DNA of 12,544 bases, taken from Desulfovibrio sp. UBA6121 (GTDB taxonomy: Bacteria > Desulfobacterota > Desulfovibrionia > Desulfovibrionales > Desulfovibrionaceae). The stretch's first letter is position 1; each line of letters opens with the position of its first letter. This document shows, piece after piece, positions 1 through 7,249 of this stretch. The notes below the pieces were generated by a model. That model was given only the letters and a program-made list of their open reading frames with translations, was not told where the DNA came from and did no database searches. The stretch is from contig DIVX01000016.1 in assembly GCA_002422505.1 (NCBI GenBank), positions 12,485 through 25,028 of the forward strand, given 5' to 3'. The position numbers and the translations under genes are program-made.

Positions 1-269
1 ACGTGGCCGGGGGTATCGATGAGGTTCACGGTAAAGCCGCGCCACAGGCAGGAGGTGACGGCAGAGGCGATGGTGATGCCGCGCTCCTGTTCCTCGGGCA
101 TGAAGTCCATGGTGGCCGTGCCCTCGTGGACTTCGCCCATGCGGTGGATGCGGCCCGCGTAGAACAGAATGCGCTCGGACAGGGTGGTTTTGCCCGCGTC
201 GATGTGGGCGATGATGCCGATGTTGCGGATGGTGTGCAGATACTTGGAGGGGATGGCTTTTTTGCTCAC
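1..269 (-). CDS. fusA: Elongation factor G-type GTPase, N-terminal part (runs off left edge)
   Basis: Translational GTPase of the EF-G family, which moves tRNA and mRNA through the ribosome or helps recycle ribosomes. Only the first 89 codons are visible. The start is GTG at 269 (reads MSKKAIPSKYLHTIRN), with a weak AAGG about 9 bases upstream. The G1 loop AHIDAGKTT is at residues 21-29, the switch I segment ERGITI at 62-67 and G3 DTPGH at 85-89, so the GTPase core is intact as far as it goes. After the P-loop the sequence is LSER where the common bacterial EF-G has TTER. No rpsL or rpsG lies directly upstream, as would be expected in a str operon. It may therefore be an EF-G paralogue (the spdEFG type described in spirochaetes, planctomycetes and deltaproteobacteria) rather than the only copy. 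EF-G family membership is sure; the subfamily is inferred. Confidence 0.93.
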   Translation of the reverse strand, partial: MSKKAIPSKYLHTIRNIGIIAHIDAGKTTLSERILFYAGRIHRMGEVHEGTATMDFMPEEQERGITIASAVTSCLWRGFTVNLIDTPGH

Positions 270-307
270 GTTCTGCCGCCTTCGCTGTGGTGCCGGGAAA
301 AGGGATA

Positions 308-1210
308 TCAGGGAGTGCTGAAGATCTGGCGCTCCTGCACAAAGATGTTCGGGTGCAGTTGCGGCCAGCGCCACAGGCCGAGGCAATCGCCGCTCACCGT
401 AACTGCCGCCCTGCCCTGCCCGGAACGTGCAGGCGGAACCAGCAGCAGGTCGCGCGGGGCGAGGCTGAAGTCATGCCAGGAGGATTCATCCGGGGCAGTG
501 CGGGCGTGGTTGCCAGGCGCTGCTCCCCGGCACTCGAAGGGCAGCCCGCCATACAGCAGGGCCACATCCTCCGGCGGAAAATCAAGAGAGGTATCGCGCC
601 AGAGCCCGGCCAAGCGCGGGGCGCGCAAGGGAACAAGGGTCAAAGGCGAGGCGTCCAAGGCCTGGCGCACGGCGGGCCGGTTCAAAATGCGGCGGATCTC
701 GGCGCTGTCGGCGTAGAGCACAAGGCCGGGCTCGCTGCTCTGCGCGCAGTCTGCAAGCAGCCGTTGCGCCTGCACCGGGCCAAGGGCGGCCAGGCTTTCC
801 ACTCCGGCAAGCTCGCAGGACACGAGCAGCGCATCGGACAGGGCGGAACGCGGGCCCAGGCGCACCGCCAGCACCTGGGGCACCCGGGCGCACAGGGCCG
901 GCAGCAAGGCGGAAAGGAACAGGGCCGGGGAATCAATGCTGGCGTCGAGCAGCAGCAGGGCGAAGGGCGCGGGAGCGCGCAACACCGAGCGTTCCAGAAT
1001 GCCGCACCGCTCTGTGCTGTGCGTTTGAAACGTTCCTGCTGGTGGCGTAAGCGCGTAGTGCCGGGCGATGAGACTCTTAAGCAGGGCGCGGCGGTCGTCG
1101 CCCAGGGCGTTGTACGCCCGAGCGAAGCGGGAATCGGCCAGCATATGCGGGCCGAGCCAGCCGGGAAAGGTCCAGGCGCTGGGTTCAAAGTCTGGGACGG
1201 GCGGCTCCAT
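308..1210 (-). CDS. Unknown 300-aa protein with faint histidinol-dehydrogenase-like core
   Basis: I do not recognise this gene with confidence. It sits 30 bp downstream of bamD and 38 bp upstream of the EF-G gene on the same strand, so it is probably co-transcribed with both. ATG at 1210 (MEPPVPDFEP) is preferred, with GGAG 10 bases upstream. An in-frame TTG two codons earlier (1216) has the same GGAG only 4 bases away. No signal peptide or membrane segment is visible, so it is probably cytoplasmic. Residues 90-157 (DSPALFLSALLPALCARV, then a Gly-Pro turn, then SCELAGVESLAALGPVQAQ) follow the layout of the HisD core, where an AGV segment precedes a GGAQA-like motif. The later HisD GPGN/AGPSE motifs and zinc ligands are not apparent, so enzyme activity is unlikely. 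The C-terminal third (VALLYGGLPF, VTVSGDCLGLWRWPQ) looks like a beta-rich extension. The reading frame follows neighbouring codon use, and the long opposite-strand frames here look like shadows. Confidence 0.8.
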   Translation of the reverse strand: MEPPVPDFEPSAWTFPGWLGPHMLADSRFARAYNALGDDRRALLKSLIARHYALTPPAGTFQTHSTERCGILERSVLRAPAPFALLLLDASIDSPALFLSALLPALCARVPQVLAVRLGPRSALSDALLVSCELAGVESLAALGPVQAQRLLADCAQSSEPGLVLYADSAEIRRILNRPAVRQALDASPLTLVPLRAPRLAGLWRDTSLDFPPEDVALLYGGLPFECRGAAPGNHARTAPDESSWHDFSLAPRDLLLVPPARSGQGRAAVTVSGDCLGLWRWPQLHPNIFVQERQIFSTP

Positions 1211-1240
1211 GTGCAAAAGGCTCCAGGTGCTGCAGGGACG

Positions 1241-1969
1241 CTAGAGCCATTTGAGCAGGCGCTTCCAGGTCCACTGCACCCGTTCGCGCTCCTCTTCCGA
1301 AAGCACCTTCTGATACTCGAAATAGGAGTATTCAGCGCGTTTCTTAACGTACTCCTTGAACTCCAGCACATCGGCGAAATTCTCAAGCACGAACAGATAA
1401 CGGTGCCAGGCAGCGCCGAATTTGCTGGTGCGCCAGTAGAAGTCGGCTATGAAAATCTCATGCTCCGCCAGGATCTTACGACACTTGTAGATGTTCTGCT
1501 TCACGGCCTCGGAGAACTCGGAGTTCGGGTACGACTCCTCCATGCGATAGAAGATTTCAAGGGCTTCCTTCACATTGTCCTGGCGCAGGTCGATGGTGCG
1601 GAACTGGTTCAAGTTGCTCAGGCCCATTTGGAACAGCACATAGGGAATCTGCGGGCTGCTGGGGTGCAGGCTCTCGAATTCCTTGTACGCGTCCAGGGCT
1701 TCCAGGAACTTCGAGTCCAGGAAGTAGGCGTCGCCGAGGGCGATTTCCGCCTTGGGCGTAAGCGGGCTGAAGGGATAGCGGTCCTTGAGCTTGATGAAGT
1801 TTTCCGCCGCGACGGAATAGCGCTTGTCGCGCATGTAGTCCATGCCGGTTTCAAAAAGCTCCTGCGCGGTATCATCCGGCGGGGGCAAATAATAATAGTC
1901 GATGAGGCCGCAAGAGGAAACAAGCGGCAGCAGCAGGAGCAGAAGAACCGCGAGCAGACGTTTAGGCAT
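1241..1969 (-). CDS. bamD: Outer membrane protein assembly factor BamD (lipoprotein)
   Basis: BamD (formerly ComL/YfiO) is an inner-leaflet outer-membrane lipoprotein of the BAM complex, which inserts beta-barrel proteins with BamA. The 242-residue protein has a Leu-rich signal peptide and a lipobox LVSSC with lipidated Cys20. Tandem TPR-like helical repeats follow: DKRYSVAAENFIKLKDRYPFS (49-69), the hallmark ALGDAYFLDSKFLEALDAY (77-95), and HPSSPQIPYVLFQMGLS (102-118). Length matches the family (about 240-260). The ATG overlaps the trxB stop by 8 bp (ATGCCTAA), with GGAA as a weak ribosome site about 8 bases upstream, so translation is probably coupled to trxB. Linkage of the thioredoxin pair to barrel assembly is notable, but no functional link is shown. 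Confidence 0.95.
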   Translation of the reverse strand: MPKRLLAVLLLLLLPLVSSCGLIDYYYLPPPDDTAQELFETGMDYMRDKRYSVAAENFIKLKDRYPFSPLTPKAEIALGDAYFLDSKFLEALDAYKEFESLHPSSPQIPYVLFQMGLSNLNQFRTIDLRQDNVKEALEIFYRMEESYPNSEFSEAVKQNIYKCRKILAEHEIFIADFYWRTSKFGAAWHRYLFVLENFADVLEFKEYVKKRAEYSYFEYQKVLSEEERERVQWTWKRLLKWL

Positions 1970-2891
1970 TCAGGTGTTCCAGGTAGGCGTAAGCCGCTGT
2001 GGCGGCGGTGGCGCCGTCACCCACTGCGGTGGCGACTTGACGGCAGTTCTTGCTGCGGACATCGCCCGCCGCGAAAATTCCTGGCAGGTTGGTGCGCATC
2101 TCGCAATCGGTGATGACGAAGCCGGCCTTGTCGCGCTCAAGATCAGCGGGAACGAAGCCGGCCACGGGTTCGAAGCCAACGAACACAAACACGCCGTCCA
2201 CGGGCAGTTCGCTCTTGGCACCGGTCTTGACGTTGGTCAGGGCCACCGAGGTTACGCCCTTGAAGGGATCTCCCTTGATTTCGTCCACCACGGTGCTGCG
2301 GATGATGCTGATCTTGGGATTGGTCTCGCACTTGTCCTGGTAGCACTTGCAGCCGCGGAACTCGTCGCGCCGGTGGATGAGGTGCAGCTTGTCCACCAGA
2401 CGGGCAAGATACAGCGATTCCTCCAGGGCAGAATTGCCGCCGCCGATGACGGCCACGGTCTTGCCTCGAAAGAAATTGCCGTCGCACAAGGCGCAGTACG
2501 AGACGCCCCGGCCAGTGTACAAGTCTTCGCCGGGGGTGCCCACACGCTTGTAGCGCGCACCGGTGCACAGAACAACCGCCTTGGCGAACAGGGTTTCCTC
2601 GCCCACCACGATGTCGTAGCCGTCATCCCTGCGGGTGATGCTGCGCACCTCGTCGGAGTGGCGGGGCAGTTCGTACGCGGCCAGATGCTCCACGAACTTG
2701 TCCACAAGCTCGTAGCCCTTCACGGCCTTGGGGAAACCGGGATAGTTCTCGATCTCCTCAGTCATGAGCACCTGCCCGCCCGGAGAAAGCTTCTCCACCA
2801 GGGCCACGCGCACACCAGACCGAACGAGATACAAGGCGGCGGTGAGCCCTGCCGGCCCACCGCCGATGACGACAGCGTCGTAAGTGTTCAT
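1962..2891 (-). CDS. trxB: Thioredoxin reductase (NADPH, FAD)
   Basis: Flavoprotein that passes electrons from NADPH through FAD and a redox-active disulfide to thioredoxin in the cytoplasm. The 309 residues match the low-molecular-weight bacterial TrxB. Features in order: FAD GXGXXG loop IGGGPAG (9-15), redox pair Cys133 and Cys136 in CALCD, NADPH-binding GGGNSA (150-155) and HRRDEFR (173-179), the FAD-binding GIFAAGD (271-277) and the RQVATAVGDGATAA helix (284-297). It lies 6 bp after trxA, its evident partner, and overlaps bamD. An uncommon extra Cys cluster (Cys181, 183, 188) sits directly after the HRR motif. The HRRxxxR pattern suggests NADPH use, although reductases in anaerobes sometimes use other reductants. 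Confidence 0.97.
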   Translation of the reverse strand: MNTYDAVVIGGGPAGLTAALYLVRSGVRVALVEKLSPGGQVLMTEEIENYPGFPKAVKGYELVDKFVEHLAAYELPRHSDEVRSITRRDDGYDIVVGEETLFAKAVVLCTGARYKRVGTPGEDLYTGRGVSYCALCDGNFFRGKTVAVIGGGNSALEESLYLARLVDKLHLIHRRDEFRGCKCYQDKCETNPKISIIRSTVVDEIKGDPFKGVTSVALTNVKTGAKSELPVDGVFVFVGFEPVAGFVPADLERDKAGFVITDCEMRTNLPGIFAAGDVRSKNCRQVATAVGDGATAATAAYAYLEHLNA

Positions 2892-2897
2892 CGGTCG

Positions 2898-3215
2898 CTA
2901 CGCCTTTTTGGCGATCATGTCCTTGATGCTGCTCTTGGAAACGGCGCCGGTGGACTGATCGACCACCTCTCCGTCCTTGAACAGGATCAAGGTGGGGATG
3001 GCGCGGATGCCGAAGCGGCTGGGACTGGCGGAGTTCTCGTCAACGTTCATCTTGCAGATCTTGACCTTGCCGTCGAACTCGGTGGCGAGCTCGTCGATGA
3101 TGGGACCCATGGCGCGACAGGGACCGCACCACGGCGCCCAGAAATCAACCAGCACGGGCACAGCGCTCTTGAGAACTTCCTGCTCGAAATTGCCGTCAGT
3201 CACCTGGATAGCCAT
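2898..3215 (-). CDS. trxA: Thioredoxin
   Basis: Small cytoplasmic dithiol carrier that reduces protein disulfides and is itself reduced by TrxB. The 105-residue form starting at 3215 (MAIQVTDGNF) is chosen. It fits the family length and has AAGGAGA a few bases upstream, whereas upstream in-frame extension to 3296 adds 27 residues with no thioredoxin character. The active site WCGPC is at 29-33, with buried Asp24, and the cis-proline is Pro74 in RAIPT. Position 35-36 reads AM rather than the common MI/MA pattern, which is a mild variation. trxB follows after 6 bp. A consensus-like promoter and a roughly 80-nt leader precede the gene. Confidence 0.97.
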   Translation of the reverse strand: MAIQVTDGNFEQEVLKSAVPVLVDFWAPWCGPCRAMGPIIDELATEFDGKVKICKMNVDENSASPSRFGIRAIPTLILFKDGEVVDQSTGAVSKSSIKDMIAKKA

Positions 3216-3262
3216 ATTCTCTCCTTCAGCAAGATAGTGTCTTGATTTTGAACTCAGTTTCA

Positions 3263-3294
3263 GCGGCACGCCCAGGGGATGAAGGCCATGCCGC
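3263..3294 (-). other. Possible stem-loop in the trxA mRNA leader
   Basis: In the transcript, an 8-bp stem (GCGGCAUG paired with CGUGCCGC, one G-U pair) encloses a 16-nt loop. It begins only a few bases after the predicted transcription start. It is too far from the ribosome site to block it directly and has no U-run, so it is not an intrinsic terminator. A 5' stabilising hairpin or a protein binding site are possible but unproven. Confidence 0.35.
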
Positions 3295-3303
3295 ATTCTT
3301 CAT

Positions 3304-3332
3304 AAACTAGTTCTCCGCCCTTGATCTGTCAA
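3304..3332 (-). promoter_or_regulatory. Probable sigma-70 promoter for trxA-trxB-bamD
   Basis: Read on the minus strand, TTGACA (3332-3327, a perfect -35) is followed by a 17-nt spacer and TAGTTT (3309-3304, 4 of 6 matches to TATAAT). The start of transcription would be near 3297, giving a leader of about 80 nt before the trxA ATG at 3215. It lies just after the tsaD stop (3355), where a new transcription unit would be expected. Confidence 0.65.
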
Positions 3333-3354
3333 GCCGCAAGCCCGGCGGCAGCGC

Positions 3355-4437
3355 TTATGCGCGGGTCCAGTCCTGCGGCACGGCGCGGCCGCGCGGCACA
3401 GACTCCAGGTCCAGACCGTGGCGGTATCCGGCCTCAAGGGCCAGGCTGCCCGCATGGGCGATCATGGCCGCGTTGTCTGTGCACAGGGCGGGCCTGGGCA
3501 GGCAGGAAACAAGGCCGCGTTCGGCTGCGGTGCGCTGCATGGCGGCGCGCACATGCGAGTTGGCTGCCACGCCGCCGGCAATCACCAGGGCTGCGAGCCC
3601 CTTCTCCCGGTCCAGCGCTCGCTCTACCTTGATGCGCAGGGTCTCGGCCACGGCATGATTGAAGGCGGCGGCGACCAAGGCCAGTTCCTGCGGATGCCTG
3701 GCCAGGGCCAGGGCCCCGCCGCCGCGCAATGCGTCGGCCTCGGGCATGGCGGCATAGGCCAGGTGCGGATGCTTGCCCAGATACTCGGCCACGGCGGTTT
3801 TGAGCCCGCTGAAGCTGAAGTCCAGATTGTCGTTGTGCACATAGGCCAGGGGGAACAGGTTCCGGTCCGGCTCCACGCCCTGGCTCAGGTCATCCAGGTA
3901 GCGGCCACCGGGATACGGCAGATTCAAAAGCTTGGCCACCTTGTCGAAGGCCTCGCCCGCTGCGTCGTCCAGGGTGCGGCCAAGCAGCGTGAACTGCGTG
4001 GGCGAATCCATGCGGTAGATGTGCGTGTGCCCGCCGGAAACCAGCAAGCCCAGCGCCGGGAAGGGCAACTCCGCCTCCAGGCCGGGGGCCAGCAGGTGCG
4101 CGTGCAGATGATCGACCCCGAGCAGCGCCGCGCCGGTGGCCAGGCACAAGCCCTTGGCGAAGCTCATGCCCACCAGCAAACTGCCCAGCAAGCCCGGCCC
4201 GCGCGCCACGGCCACGGCCTCTATATCTGCCGCCGCCAGGCCGGTTTTCGCCAGCACCTCGCGGAACAGGATCGGCAGCATGCGCTGGTGCTCGCGGGAG
4301 GCAATCTCCGGCACAACGCCGCCGAACACCGCGTGGATGTCCGTCTGCGAGGCCAGGGATTCGGCCACAAAGCGGCCATCGCGCACAAGGGCGACCCCGG
4401 TTTCGTCGCAGGAGGTCTCGACGCCGAGGACCAGCAC
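3355..4437 (-). CDS. tsaD: tRNA N6-adenosine threonylcarbamoyltransferase TsaD
   Basis: TsaD (Kae1/YgjD, formerly called Gcp) transfers threonylcarbamoyl onto A37 of ANN-decoding tRNAs, working with TsaB, TsaE and TsaC in the cytoplasm. GTG at 4437 is chosen. It gives the family N-terminus (MLVLGVETSCDETG), has AAGGA 8 bases upstream, and starts 4 bp after the fbp stop. An upstream in-frame ATG at 4488 would add 17 atypical residues inside fbp. The 360-residue product shows the ASKHA ATP-binding fold, metal-binding His110 and His114 in DHLHAH, SGGHT at 134-138, and Asp321 in CTDNAAM. A segment around residues 223-250, rich in Ala/Gly, is longer than in E. coli. The other Tsa genes are not in the window. 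Confidence 0.97.
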   Translation of the reverse strand: MLVLGVETSCDETGVALVRDGRFVAESLASQTDIHAVFGGVVPEIASREHQRMLPILFREVLAKTGLAAADIEAVAVARGPGLLGSLLVGMSFAKGLCLATGAALLGVDHLHAHLLAPGLEAELPFPALGLLVSGGHTHIYRMDSPTQFTLLGRTLDDAAGEAFDKVAKLLNLPYPGGRYLDDLSQGVEPDRNLFPLAYVHNDNLDFSFSGLKTAVAEYLGKHPHLAYAAMPEADALRGGGALALARHPQELALVAAAFNHAVAETLRIKVERALDREKGLAALVIAGGVAANSHVRAAMQRTAAERGLVSCLPRPALCTDNAAMIAHAGSLALEAGYRHGLDLESVPRGRAVPQDWTRA

Positions 4438-4441
4438 CGGC

Positions 4442-5461
4442 TCAGTCCTTTTTGGCGGCGGTGTAAATGTCGCGCACGGTTTCCACATCCAGCCTGGAGC
4501 CGACGAAAAGCGGCACGCGCTGGTGCAGGTGGCCGGGCACTATGTCCAGGATGCGGTTGACGCCGTCCGTGGCCAGGCCGCCCGCCTGTTCGACGATGAA
4601 GGCCATGGGCGCGGCCTCGCACATCAGGCGCAGCTTGCCGCCGGGCTTGCTGGGGTCGCGGTTGTCGGACGGGTACATGAAGATGCCGCCGTACACCAGG
4701 TTGCGGTGGAAGTCGGACACGAGGGACCCGATGTAGCGCAGGCTGTACGGCTTCTTGCGGGTCATGCCTGCGGCCTTGAAGTGGGCCAGCACCTCCAGGG
4801 TGGGCGCGTCCCAGTAGTGGAAATAGCCCTCGTTCACGGAATAGATGCTGCCCTGCTCCGGGATGCGGATGTTGGGGTGCGAGAGCAGAAACTCGCCCAC
4901 GCTGGGGTCCAGGGTGAAGCCGTTCACGCCGTCGCCGGTGGTGAAGACCATCATGCACGAGGAGCCGTACAGGATGTAGCCCGCAGCCACCTGGTCCGCG
5001 CCCTTCTGGAGGTAGTCGCTGGCGAGCAGACGGGTGTCGCTGGGGCTTTTGCGGCGGTAGATGGAAAAAATGGTGCCGATGCTCACGTTGGCGTCGATGT
5101 TCGACGAGCCGTCCAGGGGATCGAAGATGACAAAGTAGTCGCCCGTGGGCAGGCCGTCGGGAATCTCGATGATGTCGGCGTTTTCCTCAGAGGCCATGGC
5201 GCACAAAGCGCCGCAACGGGAAAGCCGGTGGATCAGCACGCGGTTGGCGAATTCATCAAGCTTCTTGACTTCTTCGCCCTGCACGTTGATGTCGCCGGTG
5301 AAGCCGAGCACGTCCACCAAGCCAGCCTTACTCACCTCGCGGTGAATGATCTTGGCGGAAAGGATCAGCTCGTTGAAAAGCCTGGTAAAGCGGCCGGTGG
5401 CCATGGGCACCTGCTTCTGGTGCAAAAGCAGGTGCTCGGTGACGGTGATCTGCTGGGCCAT
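4442..5461 (-). CDS. fbp: Fructose-1,6-bisphosphatase, class I
   Basis: Hydrolyses fructose-1,6-bisphosphate to fructose-6-phosphate, the committed step of gluconeogenesis, with Mg2+ in the cytoplasm. The 339-residue protein has the class I signature FDPLDGSSNIDANVSIGT (113-130), with the metal-binding Asp/Glu residues of SEEN (91-94) and DPLDGSS. Further conserved stretches are YSVNEGY (207-213), RYIGSLVSDFHR (242-253) and the C-terminal catalytic region KLRLMCEAAPMAFIVEQAGG (276-295). ATG at 5461 has GGAGG 8 bases upstream, the clearest ribosome site in this cluster. It follows the lipoprotein gene by 36 bp and precedes tsaD by 4 bp. Its presence fits a metabolism that builds sugars from C2-C3 carbon such as lactate, as in sulfate reducers. 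Confidence 0.97.
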   Translation of the reverse strand: MAQQITVTEHLLLHQKQVPMATGRFTRLFNELILSAKIIHREVSKAGLVDVLGFTGDINVQGEEVKKLDEFANRVLIHRLSRCGALCAMASEENADIIEIPDGLPTGDYFVIFDPLDGSSNIDANVSIGTIFSIYRRKSPSDTRLLASDYLQKGADQVAAGYILYGSSCMMVFTTGDGVNGFTLDPSVGEFLLSHPNIRIPEQGSIYSVNEGYFHYWDAPTLEVLAHFKAAGMTRKKPYSLRYIGSLVSDFHRNLVYGGIFMYPSDNRDPSKPGGKLRLMCEAAPMAFIVEQAGGLATDGVNRILDIVPGHLHQRVPLFVGSRLDVETVRDIYTAAKKD

Positions 5462-5497
5462 GAGGGGGTCCTCCGAGGGCGAAACGCCGCGTTCCGG

Positions 5498-6382
5498 TTA
5501 CGAATTGCCGCCAAAGAACGGCAGCGAAAACCCTTTGTCCTCAAAGGAGGCGTTGGCGCTCTCCGTGGCGTAGACGAAAAGGTCGCGCCCGATGAAACGG
5601 GCCAGCCAAGTGTACTGTTTGTCTCCGGCCATCACCGTGCCGTGGATTTTCTCCTTCATGAGCTCAATCCAGGGCAGGGCCGCAAGCTCGGCTGCGCCGG
5701 TGGGGGCGGTTTCGCCCGCAACCCAGAACTTCTGCGCGCGCGGGTCAACAATGATGAGTTCCGCAGGCTCCGGGCAGAAGGTGAACAGCACGCGCGGGTC
5801 AAAACTCACCACATGCAGGCCCTTGAACTCCGACCCGTCGAAATTCGGCATGCCGAAGTACAGTTCCGGGCCGAGCGCCGTGTAATCCACCACGGTCTTC
5901 ACCAGCGTTTCGCGCCAGATGGATTCGAACACCAGGGGTTCGCTGAAGCGCTTGAGCGGCACAGGCGGCTTGCGGTTCAAGATGTTGCCTTCCGAGTCAG
6001 CCACGATGACGCCGTCCACCCAGGGAAAGCGCAGCAGGAGCGCGTTCACCCACTCTTCCGTGGGGCGGTAGTCGATGCTGGTGACATAGCGCGTCAAGGC
6101 CATGACCTTGGCATCGACCGGGGAGAACAGCAGCGCCAGCTTTTCCTGGTTCGGGTTGTCCCATTTGTAGCGGTTCACGTCCACCTGCGGCGCAGGGTTG
6201 ATGTAGTCCCTGGTCTCGCGCATGGTGGTGCGCACCGTGCTGGCGCTGGTATCCCAGTTGGGCATAAGGGCGCCGCACCCGCCAAGAACGGCGAGCAAAA
6301 CGCAGGCAAGGGCGGAAACAAGGAGAAGGCCGGGGCGGCGTTGCGCGCGCCACCGGCTACGGAACATTCTGCTGATGGACAT
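5498..6382 (-). CDS. Putative lipoprotein with Cache-like extracytoplasmic domain
   Basis: The 294-residue protein has a basic start (many Arg in residues 5-17), a hydrophobic stretch (19-33) and a lipobox LGGC with lipidated Cys36. Gly37 at +2, not Asp, favours outer-membrane sorting by the E. coli rule. The mature part has a helix (about 50-110), then FPWVDGVIVADSEGNIL (119-135), the strand-turn-strand pattern with an acidic-Gly turn seen in Cache/PDC sensory folds. YFGMPNFDGSEFKGLHVVSFDP (about 175-196) and ELIIVDPRAQKFWVAG (208-223) would form later strands. No transmitter domain is present, so it may sense or bind a small ligand for a partner. ATG at 6382 has GAGG 10 bases upstream; Met6 is an alternative. 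It follows the TPR gene by 24 bp. The lipoprotein call is firm; the Cache assignment is inferred from pattern only. Confidence 0.85.
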   Translation of the reverse strand: MSISRMFRSRWRAQRRPGLLLVSALACVLLAVLGGCGALMPNWDTSASTVRTTMRETRDYINPAPQVDVNRYKWDNPNQEKLALLFSPVDAKVMALTRYVTSIDYRPTEEWVNALLLRFPWVDGVIVADSEGNILNRKPPVPLKRFSEPLVFESIWRETLVKTVVDYTALGPELYFGMPNFDGSEFKGLHVVSFDPRVLFTFCPEPAELIIVDPRAQKFWVAGETAPTGAAELAALPWIELMKEKIHGTVMAGDKQYTWLARFIGRDLFVYATESANASFEDKGFSLPFFGGNS

Positions 6383-6406
6383 GGTTCGATGACCTCAGTG
6401 GGGGTG

Positions 6407-7249
6407 TCAGGCTTGAATGCGCGACTCGAGCCGGGCGGCCAGGGCCTCCAGGGTGCTCATGAGCCTGTTCTTGGCGTGCTTGCCGAAGGGATCTTCGCCA
6501 GGTGCGACATGCGGGCCCTGCTCTGGCGCGGGCGCGGCGGCAAGGTTGGCCTCAAGCGTTTTGATTCGGCTTGAAAGGTCGGTCTTCTCGTGCTCGTCCA
6601 GGGCGCGGCCCCAAAGTTCGCGGTAAATGCCCAGCGCCCCGCCAAAATCTCCCTGCGAGGCCAAAAGTTCCGCCATGGTGCGGGTACGGTAGCTTCCGGC
6701 GTCCGGAGCGGGCCCAGCATAGGGCGCCTCGGCGGAATCGACCGCCGGGGACGGCATGGCGGAAGGGGCCAAGGCGGGCGCGGCATGGCGCTCGGCCGCC
6801 TGCTCGCGCGCCTTGCGGGCGCTGTCTTTCAAGGGGCCGATGAGCCTGTCGGTAAGGGAGTTGAGGCCCTCGATGACGACATCGGTCCATTTAACAGGAC
6901 GATCCGTGAAGTGCGAGGCCACAAGCATGAGGAACACGGCGAAATCGCGGTCCTTGTCCGATGTCTGGTGCGCCCAGAGGGACCAGAACGCCGGGTAGCG
7001 CTCCAGCGGTTTGATGACGGCCTGCAACTGCTCCTGGGCTTCGCTCAGCCGTTCCAGGCGGGTAAGCACCTGAATAAGCAGCAGCCGCGCCTCCATGGAG
7101 TCGGGGTGGCGGTCAAGTCCCTGGCGGAGCGTTTTCTCCGCGTCCTCCAACTGGCCAAACTCCACAAACAGCTTGGCCAGGGGGAAAAATATCCGCGAGC
7201 CCGGTTCGAGCGCCAGTACCTCTTGGTACCACTCAATCTTTCTTCTCAT
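6407..7249 (-). CDS. TPR-repeat protein
   Basis: A 280-residue soluble protein without signal peptide. Two tetratricopeptide repeats lie at about residues 18-51 (FFPLAKLFVEFGQLEDAEKT) and 53-85. A linker rich in Ala and Pro (about 150-185) follows, and a third TPR-like unit at 191-222 (MAELLASQGDFGGALGIYRE), a pattern of AELLxxQGxxxxAxxIY also seen in deltaproteobacterial proteins. The tail has an Arg-rich helix (255-280). TPRs bind proteins, so a scaffold role is likely, but the partner is unknown. ATG 7249 overlaps the stop of the FtsB-like gene by 17 bp, and no good ribosome site is visible (only AGGGGG), so translation is probably coupled. The neighbourhood suggests a link to division or the envelope. 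Confidence 0.85.
   Translation of the reverse strand: MRRKIEWYQEVLALEPGSRIFFPLAKLFVEFGQLEDAEKTLRQGLDRHPDSMEARLLLIQVLTRLERLSEAQEQLQAVIKPLERYPAFWSLWAHQTSDKDRDFAVFLMLVASHFTDRPVKWTDVVIEGLNSLTDRLIGPLKDSARKAREQAAERHAAPALAPSAMPSPAVDSAEAPYAGPAPDAGSYRTRTMAELLASQGDFGGALGIYRELWGRALDEHEKTDLSSRIKTLEANLAAAPAPEQGPHVAPGEDPFGKHAKNRLMSTLEALAARLESRIQA

Noticed and set aside
287..2113. 608-residue plus-strand open frame
   Set aside because: It runs antisense to the unknown gene and bamD, contains low-complexity Gln/Arg/Gly-rich sequence, and has no recognisable domain. It is a GC-rich shadow.
1902..3245. 447-residue plus-strand open frame
   Set aside because: Fully antisense to trxB and trxA, both of which carry complete family motifs.
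3333..3349. Hairpin after tsaD (5-bp GCCGC/GCGGC stem) as a terminator
   Set aside because: The stem is short and followed by TTGACAG rather than a U-run; it abuts the trxA -35.
4136..6574. 812-residue plus-strand open frame
   Set aside because: Antisense to tsaD, fbp and the lipoprotein gene. Its His/Val/Gly-rich composition is that of a mirror frame of GC-rich genes.
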